Origin: Cladorhizidae sp. MBARI D1340-BT2
Taxonomy: Eukaryota; Porifera; Demospongiae; Poecilosclerida; Cladorhizidae
Assembly: GCA_028752905.1 (NCBI GenBank)
Contig: JAQNBH010000011.1
Coordinates: 34,679,396-34,743,395 of the forward strand
Direction of reading: 5' to 3'
Length of the DNA stretch: 64,000 nt
Made by a program: the position numbers and the translations under genes. Below are positions 59,201 through 60,628 of this stretch, piece after piece. Numbering within the stretch: the stretch's first letter is position 1; every line of letters starts with the position of its first letter. A model generated the notes under the pieces. It was not told the origin of the DNA, ran no database searches, and was given only the letters and a program-made list of their open reading frames with translations.

Positions 59201-59802
59201 TATTATGTTGAACATGAGTCAAACAATGGAGTGATACAATGGGTGAAGAAGTATGTGGCAGCTAGCTAAAGGACCAAGTGCATGCACAGTCTAAGACATG
59301 TTCATCGTGTATACCCTCCGGTTGTGTTCGTTAAGTCCTTGACCAATTTGGACACATGAATTTTTATTTATATCCATGGTAACACATATGGTGTGTTTAC
59401 TATTGGTCAGCATTAAAATGTGTAACATATTTACTTGAGAATAATAAACTCTGAATGGTTGTTTAACACAACACATCTCCACTTATTAAAGGATTAGTGC
59501 TTTAACAAATAACTAATTACTAAACAAGATTAATAATTAACACTCACTAAATTACTTTACATAACCATGTATTTTAGGCAGAGAAGCCACCAATAGTTCC
59601 ACACACTTGTCCCTTCACTGACTCCACCAGCTCGACTTACCCAAAGGGCAATTATTGCATTCCATAGTTGTGGAATTGCTATATGACAGTCCAGATGGAG
59701 AAATGCCATTGTCACAACAATCTTCCCTCGTGCTCAATTCAAAATGACCTCCACAACTTGTACCATTGTAGCACATCACTTCATCCTGGGATTTCTCAAT
59801 AA
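4959..59802 (-). CDS. Calx-beta receptor tyrosine kinase (27 exons, 5' partial)
   Basis: This is a single-pass receptor tyrosine kinase, predicted to sit in the plasma membrane with Calx-beta repeats outside. Exons were joined by hand; all introns are GT-AG and all phases agree, giving 1723 complete residues plus stop. Order: six-cysteine module (exon 1), ten Calx-beta repeats (exons 2-20), one membrane helix followed by RRRRK (exon 20), juxtamembrane segment (exon 21), kinase (exons 21-27). The kinase has the glycine loop GQGQYGIV, VAVK lysine, LLEE glutamate, HRDLAARN catalytic loop, [14 protein letters not shown] activation segment end and the late W-RP motif, so it should be active. No signal peptide is seen; the first exon or exons lie upstream of 59802 or outside the window. 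Calx-beta domains normally bind Ca2+ or mediate adhesion; a ligand cannot be named. Long introns are full of transposons. Confidence 0.88.
5239..5962 (-). other. Last intron of the RTK gene
   Basis: 724 bp of AT-rich intron between exons 26 and 27. I see no other feature in it. Confidence 0.7.
5963..6105 (-). CDS. RTK exon 26: kinase C-lobe
   Basis: 143 nt, acceptor CTAATAG, donor GTGAGC (phase 2). It encodes [20 protein letters not shown] and [15 protein letters not shown], the standard C-lobe of an RTK. Confidence 0.93.
6239..6404 (-). CDS. RTK exon 25: DFG and activation loop
   Basis: 166 nt, acceptor ATTCTAG, donor GTACGT (phase 0). It encodes [17 protein letters not shown], an activation loop with a single tyrosine (SKDYFRQ), [15 protein letters not shown] and FSEKTDV. 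Confidence 0.95.
7234..7238. repeat. Target site duplication, outer element, left copy
   Basis: GAGCA directly before the 5' LTR. The same five bases follow the 3' LTR at 17717-17721. Confidence 0.85.
7239..7513 (+). repeat. 5' LTR of the outer gypsy element
   Basis: 275 bp, starting TGTCATG and ending TACAACA. Shared blocks with the 3' copy include TATGGTAGAACAAAGAG, TAGAACCTGATTG and GGGCTGGCAGCCTATTTAAA. The last block contains a TATA-like box near 7423-7432. PBS remnant TGGTGGCAGC follows at 7515-7524. Confidence 0.88.
7703..8367 (+). pseudogene. Gag remnant of the outer element
   Basis: The N-terminal part is a charged coiled coil with tandem [21 protein letters not shown] repeats, analogous to the R/E-rich Gag N-terminus of the inner element. 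A stop interrupts it near 7834. Further frames give [19 protein letters not shown] and [11 protein letters not shown]. No zinc knuckle follows. The GA-rich repeat also opens long antisense frames, which I regard as shadows. Confidence 0.6.
8428..9553 (+). pseudogene. Integrase remnant of the outer element
   Basis: The HHCC zinc finger is visible as [17 protein letters not shown] followed by CKRCQTCQ. The catalytic core follows with [17 protein letters not shown] and [14 protein letters not shown], i.e. the D-D-E motif; the last part keeps the glutamate. Stops interrupt after WPGI (8718) and after the core. The integrase lies upstream of the reverse transcriptase remnant at 9880, not downstream. 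Confidence 0.85.
9880..10315 (+). pseudogene. Reverse transcriptase of the outer element, part 1
   Basis: Across frameshifts: [31 protein letters not shown], then LDLTEGYW, and SADVVIFN, where the YxDD box has lost its first residues. The reading is cut at 10315 by the inner element and resumes at 16702. Confidence 0.85.
10311..10315. repeat. Target site duplication, inner element, left copy
   Basis: GGAAT immediately before the 5' LTR. The identical pentamer follows the 3' LTR at 16697-16701. Confidence 0.95.
10316..10984 (+). repeat. 5' LTR of the inner gypsy element
   Basis: 669 bp, TGTCAGG...CCACGACA. It differs from the 3' LTR at about 10428 (G against A) and about 10877 (C against T). 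Its first 200 bp stay open in the frame that the polyprotein uses in the 3' LTR. A short hairpin GTCAGGA/TCCTGAC lies at its very start. Confidence 0.95.
10602..10610 (+). promoter_or_regulatory. TATA box of the inner LTR
   Basis: TATAAAAAG in the middle of the LTR. The same sequence in the 3' LTR starts at 16314. A start site about 30 bp downstream is inferred. Confidence 0.6.
10986..11003 (+). other. Primer binding site, tRNA-Leu
   Basis: TGGTGGCAGCGGTGGGAT, starting one base after the LTR, is the exact complement of the 3' end of eukaryotic tRNA-Leu (AAG type) including CCA, from memory of that tRNA sequence. All 18 bases match. Confidence 0.85.
11004..11601 (+). other. Leader (5' UTR) of the inner element with a tandem duplication
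   Basis: A short open frame of 63 codons (11155-11346, starting [17 protein letters not shown]) precedes Gag. It may be an upstream ORF or a chance frame. A duplication with a 99-bp offset (about 11356-11454 and 11455-11550) carries a UUCG-loop hairpin in each copy (11363-11374 and 11462-11473). Confidence 0.6.
11602..16227 (+). CDS. Gag-PR-IN-RT-RNaseH polyprotein
   Basis: A 1541-aa frame with no frameshift or stop between Gag and Pol. Residues 1-360 are Gag, with an R/E-rich stretch and a repeated proline/histidine-rich linker. The CCHC knuckle [14 protein letters not shown] is at 363-376. The aspartic protease site is LLDTGCTKS (D412). The integrase zinc finger begins at H643 (HTSIVAGHF) with CPVC; the core has D712, D771 and E807 (D-35-E spacing kept), then the GPY/F motif [10 protein letters not shown] has VPKKDG and YLDDIVIF (D1203, D1204). 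RNase H has QTDASD (D1352) and a final [15 protein letters not shown]. The last 66 codons lie inside the 3' LTR. The protein is cleaved by its own protease (family knowledge). ATG at 11602 is the first in this frame. Confidence 0.95.
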   Translation: MNMQNTGRPGGDRQLRSGDLFRTPGSEHETQEEVHLEEGPGRSEVPISGTLLMSRFIQAEESKCQREDERAHREANDREEQRRRQERQEDRMAELMLGMQQAITRTAGHPPAAVAPTPPKLHLQKYVEGVDDMGAYIDLFRVIATANAWPPGQWCIYLRSALSGQGMLAVSSLSPADQNDFEVVCQVLRSTYQVTSESYRRKIFDLPFDTTAPEVWFRDRRQLIGRWIEAEGKSVFELMLFELTMQKLPRWLETRMRQQNPESYEELTAAAIRHLNIPRDRDRETNHPTQRGRGTMPSRENNHPRYPEQRGREPMPSRETNHPTQFREPRENARPTNYNNFHPTHRGTGMSNENNYQRRELECFRCGKKGHFMKDCRVKLEKSNSALSQRDNLPEWSKEVQINGTPVQALLDTGCTKSVVHPRYVHKEDYLPWTISYRTASSTEAQFPAAKVSIQLGGKETNMIVGVSKHLSCGMLMGHDIPSFRHYLREALDTPKKEETAPPTTTTEQGLVTTRAQEKAQAQQQEEEALQQVQDEPEVHPLTPNEDEDANEAEAEQEGSETPAPCNQVTEKSTGLSHISPEELQAEQQRDPTLRKIREGIDVGKGKYFVEENLIMREPYKEGGKNLIVVPQIARDKVLRLAHTSIVAGHFEKERTMSIIRTRMDWPGLARDVHILCQTCPVCQKASPASAARNPLQPLPIIGQPFSRVAMDIFGPLARSKGGNKYILVLMDYCTRWPEAFPLRNATAETIAECLVEVISRVGLPEELLTDNGTNFVGKVMTRVCELTGIRQIKTSPYYPQTDGMVERFNSTMKRLLRKITQNTSIEWDKCLPFILWAYRGTPHKTTGFSPYELLYGRPMKMPIDQLVRFWQRKETESQVDLPEFVQTLKANLELVGSMAKENERENKDKYKTQYDKKAVARSFEVGDFVLAFRPRKKNKLLNEWQGPFEIVQRVSDVTYQLDVGKVGKPLKVFHVNALKEWHAPAAAVFLGEVNSDEPHALKQEPRVSLSEDQLSQIEEIKMEFADIICDVPGRTQLVEHEILTGDALPIRLPAYRLAQASKQYLETEIRTLLEQGIVVPSKSPWAAPIVLVPKKDGTRRMCVDYRRLNEVTIKDSYPLPNIEELIDNLGNSKYLTTIDLTKGYYQVPVGRSSREKTAFVTPYGKYEFTTMPFGLVAAPSTFQRLMDNVLSGLAEFTAAYLDDIVIFSPSWSDHVKHLGTVLTRLRGAGLHIRLEKCQFGKSHCEYLGHEVGGGRVKPVACKVEALAKYTQPKSKKQVRAFLGLAGYYRRFIPNFSEIVSPLTNLTKKNLSNAIVWNNKCEEAFNSLKTHLTNHPVLMCPNWESNFILQTDASDVGLGYVLSQIDERGEEHPVGYGSRKLLPREQRYSTIEREALAIVDGIRHYRVYLEGRKFEVQTDHNPLAHLQNIKDSHGRLTRWSLALQDYDFIVRHRAGTKNGNADGLSRDGLPAEEGGVSGKPYILTDVANRPPDITAPSLNNREREQPQQENHHTLSTHTPDVVDTTKTTAPLSLIEHPIAHH
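16015..16027 (+). other. Polypurine tract of the inner element
   Basis: GAGGAAGGGGGAG directly abuts the 3' LTR start TGTCAGG and is translated as part of the polyprotein. Confidence 0.85.
16028..16696 (+). repeat. 3' LTR of the inner gypsy element
   Basis: 669 bp, same ends as the 5' copy. It contains the polyprotein's last 66 codons and the stop (16225-16227). Confidence 0.95.
16697..16701. repeat. Target site duplication, inner element, right copy
   Basis: GGAAT, matching 10311-10315. Confidence 0.95.
16702..17441 (+). pseudogene. Reverse transcriptase end and RNase H of the outer element
   Basis: It continues the outer RT after the insertion: [70 protein letters not shown], then frameshifted RNase H pieces to NADGL. 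A stop replaces a residue near 16780. Confidence 0.88.
17442..17456 (+). other. Polypurine tract of the outer element
   Basis: A run of nine G followed by AGGGAA ends exactly at the TGTT start of the 3' LTR. Confidence 0.8.
17457..17716 (+). repeat. 3' LTR of the outer gypsy element
   Basis: 260 bp, starting TGTTATGG and ending CTACAACA. It aligns along its length to 7239-7513 with indels. The duplication GAGCA follows at 17717-17721. Confidence 0.88.
17722..18460. other. Intron sequence, nothing recognised
   Basis: AT-rich sequence between the outer element and the next gypsy relic. A short G-rich patch lies near 18046-18063. Confidence 0.5.
18461..19700 (-). pseudogene. Gypsy relic: Gag knuckle, protease, integrase finger
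   Basis: On the minus strand, from high to low coordinate: CCHC knuckle [15 protein letters not shown] (about 19540), a protease-like site [16 protein letters not shown] (about 19385, DMG in place of DTG), a serine/threonine-rich linker near 19090, and an integrase zinc finger [12 protein letters not shown] (about 18590). Stops separate the parts. The order protease then integrase agrees with the IN-first elements nearby. It is truncated after the zinc finger. Confidence 0.65.
19790..21345 (+). pseudogene. Gypsy relic: RT and RNase H with internal inversion
   Basis: The plus strand shows HIGDAKPV and VVQEEIRQL at about 20110-20195, which is the lead-in to RT. Then 183 bp are inverted, and RT resumes with [19 protein letters not shown] at about 20430. 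YLGH-like (LGYIMGNG), [18 protein letters not shown] (20778) and RNase [16 protein letters not shown] follow, ending in DNLSRQAW (21280-21303). The stretch 19790-20100 is open in parts ([20 protein letters not shown]) but not identified. Confidence 0.75.
20203..20405. other. Small in-place inversion in an RT domain
   Basis: The inverted repeat GTATCACTTT (20203-20212) and AAAGTGATAC (20396-20405) bounds a segment that reads on the minus strand as [20 protein letters not shown] through TLDLTK. It is the RT piece missing from the plus-strand relic on either side. Confidence 0.75.
21346..21673 (+). repeat. 3' LTR of the mosaic gypsy relic (end uncertain)
   Basis: A purine-rich GAGTAAGGGA precedes TGTCAGGGAACTC, the same opening as the other IN-first LTRs. 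A likely end is CCCTAACA near 21673. No matching 5' LTR or duplication was found. Confidence 0.5.
21866..21975 (-). CDS. RTK exon 24: catalytic loop (HRDLAARN)
   Basis: 110 nt, acceptor TAATAG (phase 0), donor GTGAGT (phase 2). It encodes [20 protein letters not shown], then [16 protein letters not shown], and ends in AT of a split Met codon that is completed 15.46 kb away at 6404. It lies only about 190 bp from a gypsy LTR. Confidence 0.93.
22046..22269 (-). CDS. RTK exon 23: kinase N-lobe, helix C and hinge
   Basis: 224 nt, donor GTGAGT, ending in phase 0. It has [17 protein letters not shown] (helix C glutamate), [16 protein letters not shown], the hinge [17 protein letters not shown], and ends NSEMDVKI. 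Confidence 0.92.
22270..22317 (-). other. 48-bp mini-intron inside the kinase N-lobe
   Basis: Donor GTTTGT and acceptor AAACTAG, with possible branch points GCTGAAC and ACTTAAC. The length is a multiple of three and it contains no stop, so it also reads through. Removing it restores the family sequence [15 protein letters not shown]; keeping it would insert 16 residues between the catalytic lysine and helix C. Confidence 0.8.
22318..22404 (-). CDS. RTK exon 22: glycine loop and catalytic lysine
   Basis: 87 nt, acceptor CCGGTCAG. It encodes [17 protein letters not shown] and then VVAVKTLKG, including the ATP-orienting lysine. It is separated from exon 23 by a 48-bp intron. Confidence 0.88.
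23560..24240 (-). pseudogene. pogo/Tigger transposase relic
   Basis: The minus strand gives a CENP-B-type [23 protein letters not shown] and [20 protein letters not shown] (24180-24060). Further on, across stops, come [10 protein letters not shown] and [11 protein letters not shown], followed by [12 protein letters not shown], matching the Tigger catalytic-domain start as I remember it. It is dead. No TIRs were located. Confidence 0.65.
25232..25307. repeat. 38-bp tandem duplication
   Basis: Two identical 38-bp units (start TATGTCAATTGAGTAAATTA), at 25232-25269 and 25270-25307, in the intron next to exon 21. Confidence 0.95.
25389..25502 (-). CDS. RTK exon 21: juxtamembrane and start of the glycine loop
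   Basis: 114 nt, phase 1 at both ends, acceptor CTATTTAG, donor GTAGGT. It ends in [12 protein letters not shown], where the last glycine codon is split. The next exon completes the ATP-binding loop as [11 protein letters not shown]. Confidence 0.88.
25503..28648 (-). other. RTK intron 20, no clear gene
   Basis: A minus-strand open frame (27656-27916, starting [16 protein letters not shown]) is followed by a GTAAGT-like donor, but it does not fit the phase of the neighbouring exons and matches no family I know. Nothing else stands out. Confidence 0.5.
28649..29038 (-). CDS. RTK exon 20: Calx-beta repeat 10 end, membrane helix, juxtamembrane
   Basis: 390 nt, acceptor TTTTGTAG. The last Calx-beta half ([17 protein letters not shown]) lacks the closing DND. 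It is followed by one hydrophobic segment starting [20 protein letters not shown] and then VRRRRK, a typical stop-transfer, so the rest is cytoplasmic. The donor at 28649 (GTAGTT, phase 1) is weak but is the one whose phase fits the next exon. A stronger GTATGT at 28693 ends in phase 2 and would break the frame. Up to the chosen donor the frame reads [14 protein letters not shown], with possible phosphotyrosines. Confidence 0.8.
29235..29381 (-). CDS. RTK exon 19: Calx-beta repeat 10, first half
   Basis: 147 nt, phase 1 at both ends, acceptor TTTTGCAG, donor GTAAGC. It starts [17 protein letters not shown]; the following first-half exon fold matches the other repeats. Confidence 0.85.
29722..29922 (-). 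CDS. RTK exon 18: Calx-beta repeat 9, second half
   Basis: 201 nt, phase 1 at both ends, acceptor TTTTTTCAG, donor GTAATC. It contains [16 protein letters not shown] and the end IYILDDEG; the acidic core is partly lost. Confidence 0.87.
29923..31200 (-). other. RTK intron 17 with a Penelope-like scrap
   Basis: Between exons 17 and 18. It includes the GIY-YIG fragment at 30720-30945 and A-rich low-complexity sequence near 30978-30998. Confidence 0.6.
30720..30945 (-). pseudogene. Penelope-like GIY-YIG endonuclease fragment
   Basis: The minus strand reads [20 protein letters not shown], then [11 protein letters not shown], and [11 protein letters not shown]. This matches the CGK-VYIGET-R-LKTR core of the GIY-YIG domain at the C-terminus of Penelope-like retroelements. 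It is isolated and partial. Confidence 0.55.
31201..31341 (-). CDS. RTK exon 17: Calx-beta repeat 9, first half
   Basis: 141 nt, phase 1 at both ends, acceptor TGTATAG, donor GTAAGG. It starts [16 protein letters not shown] and ends FNISQGSTS. It is too short to stand out as an open frame and was found from the splice sites. Confidence 0.85.
32070..32294 (-). CDS. RTK exon 16: Calx-beta repeat 8, second half
   Basis: 225 nt, phase 1 at both ends, acceptor AATGCAG, donor GTAATA. The core is [16 protein letters not shown] and the end ILDDDG, another repeat with well-kept acidic positions. Confidence 0.9.
33051..33206 (-). CDS. RTK exon 15: Calx-beta repeat 8, first half
   Basis: 156 nt, phase 1 at both ends, acceptor ATCACAG, donor GTATTA. 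It starts [17 protein letters not shown] and ends [10 protein letters not shown], closest to exon 7. Confidence 0.88.
34654..34866 (-). CDS. RTK exon 14: Calx-beta repeat 7, second half
   Basis: 213 nt, phase 1 at both ends, acceptor CATTTCAG, donor GTAAAT. It contains [35 protein letters not shown] and the end IQDNDG. It matches exon 10 almost word for word. Confidence 0.9.
35012..35152 (-). CDS. RTK exon 13: Calx-beta repeat 7, first half
   Basis: 141 nt, phase 1 at both ends, acceptor CCATCTAG, donor GTGAGT. The product starts [17 protein letters not shown], with two cysteines absent from the sister exons. Confidence 0.85.
35588..35800 (-). CDS. RTK exon 12: Calx-beta repeat 6, second half
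   Basis: 213 nt, phase 1 at both ends, acceptor CATTTCAG, donor GTAAAT. It contains [31 protein letters not shown] and the end ILGDEG. Confidence 0.9.
35801..36712 (-). other. RTK intron 11
   Basis: A short plus-strand open frame at 36106-36294 ([19 protein letters not shown]) looks peptide-like but is not identified. Confidence 0.4.
36713..36850 (-). CDS. RTK exon 11: Calx-beta repeat 6, first half
   Basis: 138 nt, phase 1 at both ends, acceptor TTGTTAG, donor GTAAGT. It starts [15 protein letters not shown], close to exon 9, and ends [10 protein letters not shown]. Confidence 0.88.
37051..37263 (-). CDS. RTK exon 10: Calx-beta repeat 5, second half
   Basis: 213 nt, phase 1 at both ends, acceptor CATTTCAG, donor GTAAGT. 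It contains [35 protein letters not shown] and the end ILGDDG. It is a close paralogue of exon 14. Confidence 0.9.
37264..39071 (-). other. RTK intron 9, nothing seen
   Basis: 1.8 kb of AT-rich intron without a recognisable element. Confidence 0.5.
39072..39215 (-). CDS. RTK exon 9: Calx-beta repeat 5, first half
   Basis: 144 nt, phase 1 at both ends, acceptor TTGTATAG, donor GTGAGT. The start [16 protein letters not shown] closely resembles exons 11 and 17, which suggests recent duplication of repeats within the gene. Confidence 0.88.
39216..42299 (-). other. RTK intron 8 with a Penelope-like scrap
   Basis: Between exons 8 and 9. Besides the GIY-YIG scrap at 40520-40640 there is a G-rich patch (39852-39887) and an unassigned plus-strand frame at 41798-42037. 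Confidence 0.5.
40520..40640 (+). pseudogene. Second Penelope-like GIY-YIG fragment
   Basis: The plus strand reads [17 protein letters not shown], a stop, then [13 protein letters not shown], corresponding to the YIG-RT-LETRIKEH-DA core. It lies in the opposite orientation to the fragment at 30720-30945. Confidence 0.5.
42300..42527 (-). CDS. RTK exon 8: Calx-beta repeat 4, second half
   Basis: 228 nt, phase 1 at both ends, acceptor AACTACAG, donor GTATGC. The core is [17 protein letters not shown] and the end ILDDDG. Confidence 0.88.
43264..43416 (-). CDS. RTK exon 7: Calx-beta repeat 4, first half
   Basis: 153 nt, phase 1 at both ends, acceptor TTCCACAG, donor GTAAAC. It starts [16 protein letters not shown] and ends [10 protein letters not shown]. 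Confidence 0.88.
43530..43940 (-). CDS. RTK exon 6: Calx-beta repeat 3 on one exon
   Basis: 411 nt, phase 1 at both ends, acceptor ATTGCAG, donor GTAAGA. It holds a whole Calx-beta repeat without the mid-domain intron found in the other nine: [17 protein letters not shown] at the start, [15 protein letters not shown] as the core, VIADND at the end. Confidence 0.92.
43941..45210 (-). other. RTK intron 5, nothing seen
   Basis: 1.27 kb of AT-rich intron without a recognisable element. Confidence 0.5.
45211..45438 (-). CDS. RTK exon 5: Calx-beta repeat 2, second half
   Basis: 228 nt, phase 1 at both ends, acceptor ATTTCAG, donor GTAAGC. It carries the best-conserved Calx-beta core in the protein, [20 protein letters not shown], and closes with IIDND. 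The run of acidic residues suggests that this repeat could still bind Ca2+ (inference). Confidence 0.92.
45650..45862 (-). CDS. RTK exon 4: Calx-beta repeat 2, first half
   Basis: 213 nt, phase 1 at both ends, acceptor GTTGCAG, donor GTATCA. The start [18 protein letters not shown] replaces the usual GF-x-x-x-x-Y opening. Its first half is longer than in most repeats. Confidence 0.85.
45863..51325 (-). other. RTK intron 3 with a 130-bp tandem repeat
   Basis: 5.5 kb between exons 3 and 4. It holds the tandem repeat at 47521-47783 and a C-rich run at 46434-46456. The rest shows no domain I recognise. Confidence 0.6.
47521..47783. repeat. Imperfect 130-bp tandem duplication
   Basis: Two units, both starting TAAATTAAG, at 47521 and 47651. 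They share blocks such as TTAGCTT, GGAAGGCT and AACTTATGC. Within each unit shorter AGCTTA-rich subrepeats recur. Confidence 0.75.
51326..51526 (-). CDS. RTK exon 3: Calx-beta repeat 1, second half
   Basis: 201 nt, phase 1 at both ends, acceptor TTTATAG, donor GTAAGT. It shows the Calx-beta core [17 protein letters not shown] and the closing ILDND. Confidence 0.9.
51766..51897 (-). CDS. RTK exon 2: Calx-beta repeat 1, first half
   Basis: 132 nt, phase 1 at both ends, acceptor TTTCTCTAG, donor GTAGGA. The start [15 protein letters not shown] is the N-terminal Calx-beta strand (GF-x-x-x-x-Y-x-x-x-E). The exon ends in [11 protein letters not shown]. Confidence 0.85.
52280..55240 (+). pseudogene. 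LINE relic (CR1/Jockey-like) with endonuclease and RT
   Basis: APE endonuclease: [19 protein letters not shown] (about 52288), then [11 protein letters not shown] (about 52533), [19 protein letters not shown] and GYNPDVAMV. The RT lead-in and palm follow: [29 protein letters not shown] and the catalytic box [12 protein letters not shown] (about 53976), then [15 protein letters not shown]. After the hAT interruption the 3' part resumes ([20 protein letters not shown] at about 54632) and ends in NLAK with a divergent tail. It has several frameshifts and stops. Confidence 0.85.
54190..54560 (+). pseudogene. hAT transposase C-terminal dimerisation domain, inside the LINE
   Basis: [20 protein letters not shown] then [20 protein letters not shown] and [15 protein letters not shown], the classic hAT C-terminal dimerisation pattern of ZMYM1-like transposases. 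The frame ends at a stop at 54450. LINE reading stops just before it and resumes just after, so it lies within the LINE; exact ends and a duplication were not found. Confidence 0.75.
56305..56863 (-). mobile_element. Short pogo/Tigger-like DNA transposon with TIRs
   Basis: The ends TAGTAGGAAGTC and, inverted, CAGTAGGAAGTC are flanked by TA (56303-56304 and 56864-56865). Both ends continue with AGTTATCCGAACA; the right end has about 10 extra bases. The minus strand encodes a CENP-B-type HTH ([20 protein letters not shown], then [11 protein letters not shown] and [14 protein letters not shown]). No catalytic domain fits in 559 bp, so it is non-autonomous. One frameshift separates an ATG from the HTH frame. 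Confidence 0.8.
57440..58900 (-). other. Unassigned protein-like scraps
   Basis: One minus-strand frame (about 57640-57430) runs [13 protein letters not shown], then [20 protein letters not shown], and [11 protein letters not shown] with few stops. It may be a decayed transposase. A 34-bp-offset duplication (TTTTTGCTCCCATTCCTAAA) lies at 58098-58165. Confidence 0.25.
59641..59802 (-). CDS. RTK exon 1 seen: six-cysteine module
   Basis: The acceptor is ATGTTCAG and the donor GTAAGT; both ends are phase 1 (162 nt). The product begins [18 protein letters not shown] and ends MECNNCPL. Cysteine spacing is C-x5-C-x11-CC-x18-C-x2-C, with NGT and NST glycosylation sequons. I do not recognise the family. 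The phase match to the exon at 51897, and the CP just before the first Calx-beta strand, are the reasons to join it to this gene. Confidence 0.7.
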
Positions 59803-60628
59803 CTGAACATAGAGAGAAACATAATTAATGATAGACTTTGGTACTAATAATAGTATAATTAATGTGTATACACCCTATTGCTTCCACACTTTTGTGAAGA
59901 TCCCTTCTTCTAGTGAGATTATTAGAAAAAGAGGCCCACTGAGAGTCTTTTTTCTCATAGTCAGAAAAAGGAGTAGGAAAATAGAAACAAGTTAGAAATT
60001 AATAAAAACTGGCAAAGTCTAGGTCACACATTTAAATGACCTATGCGATTACTTGCATTGTATCAGCTCTAACAAAGTGAATAGCCCTCTGTCGGAATTA
60101 GAAAAAGTAGCCCACTTGGCTATGCTGCATCCCTTTTTTTCCTAGCTATCATGAAGCGCTACTCACTACACTCTAATTCTGTTATCTATCCTATCCCATT
60201 TTTCTAGCTATCTTGAAGTGCTACTTACTACACTCTAATTCTGTTATCTATCCTCACACTAGAAACCTAAGAGAAGAATATTCATTTATAGCAGCAGTGT
60301 TGTGAGGGTTCTTTGTATGGGGGAAGGGATATATTTAGAGAGCTAGGCTATTTTACAGGTACCACAGAAGCCAATACTCGGAATAAATAGATCAATTGGT
60401 CTCATAAAATTTAATCAGCAACAACTTCCCTCTATCTATCATAAGATCCAACCCACCACAATACATGCCACAACACAAGCCACAAAACATTAATGAGGTC
60501 CTAAAGTCCCACAGACAATTGTGTGTGTATAATAAGTAACATTAGTGTGATAGTTGAGTGTTGGTTCTCAAATGACATATGCCATGATGATAGTCAGAGA
60601 CGCTTCCATGTCAGGTGTCTTCCCTGAC
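59803..60628. other. Upstream of the first seen RTK exon; includes LTR sequence
   Basis: No signal-peptide exon could be recognised. The 3' LTR of the right-hand gypsy element extends leftward from 60629 into this stretch, but its end is unclear. Confidence 0.4.
60142..60253. repeat. 62-bp imperfect tandem duplication
   Basis: The block CTAGCTATC...TTATCTATCC occurs twice with a 62-bp offset and a few differences (ATGAAGCGCTACTC against TTGAAGTGCTACTT). Confidence 0.9.

Larger units (their letters stand above)
51898..59640 (-). other. RTK intron 1 (7.7 kb) with LINE, hAT and Tigger
   Basis: Joins the six-cysteine exon to the first Calx-beta exon (phase 1). It contains a LINE, a hAT fragment and a Tigger-like element. 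57440-58900 carries protein-like scraps on the minus strand that I cannot assign. Confidence 0.7.

Noticed and set aside
59803..60628. Signal-peptide exon for the receptor
   Set aside because: No Met-initiated hydrophobic stretch with a phase-1 donor could be supported on the minus strand here.
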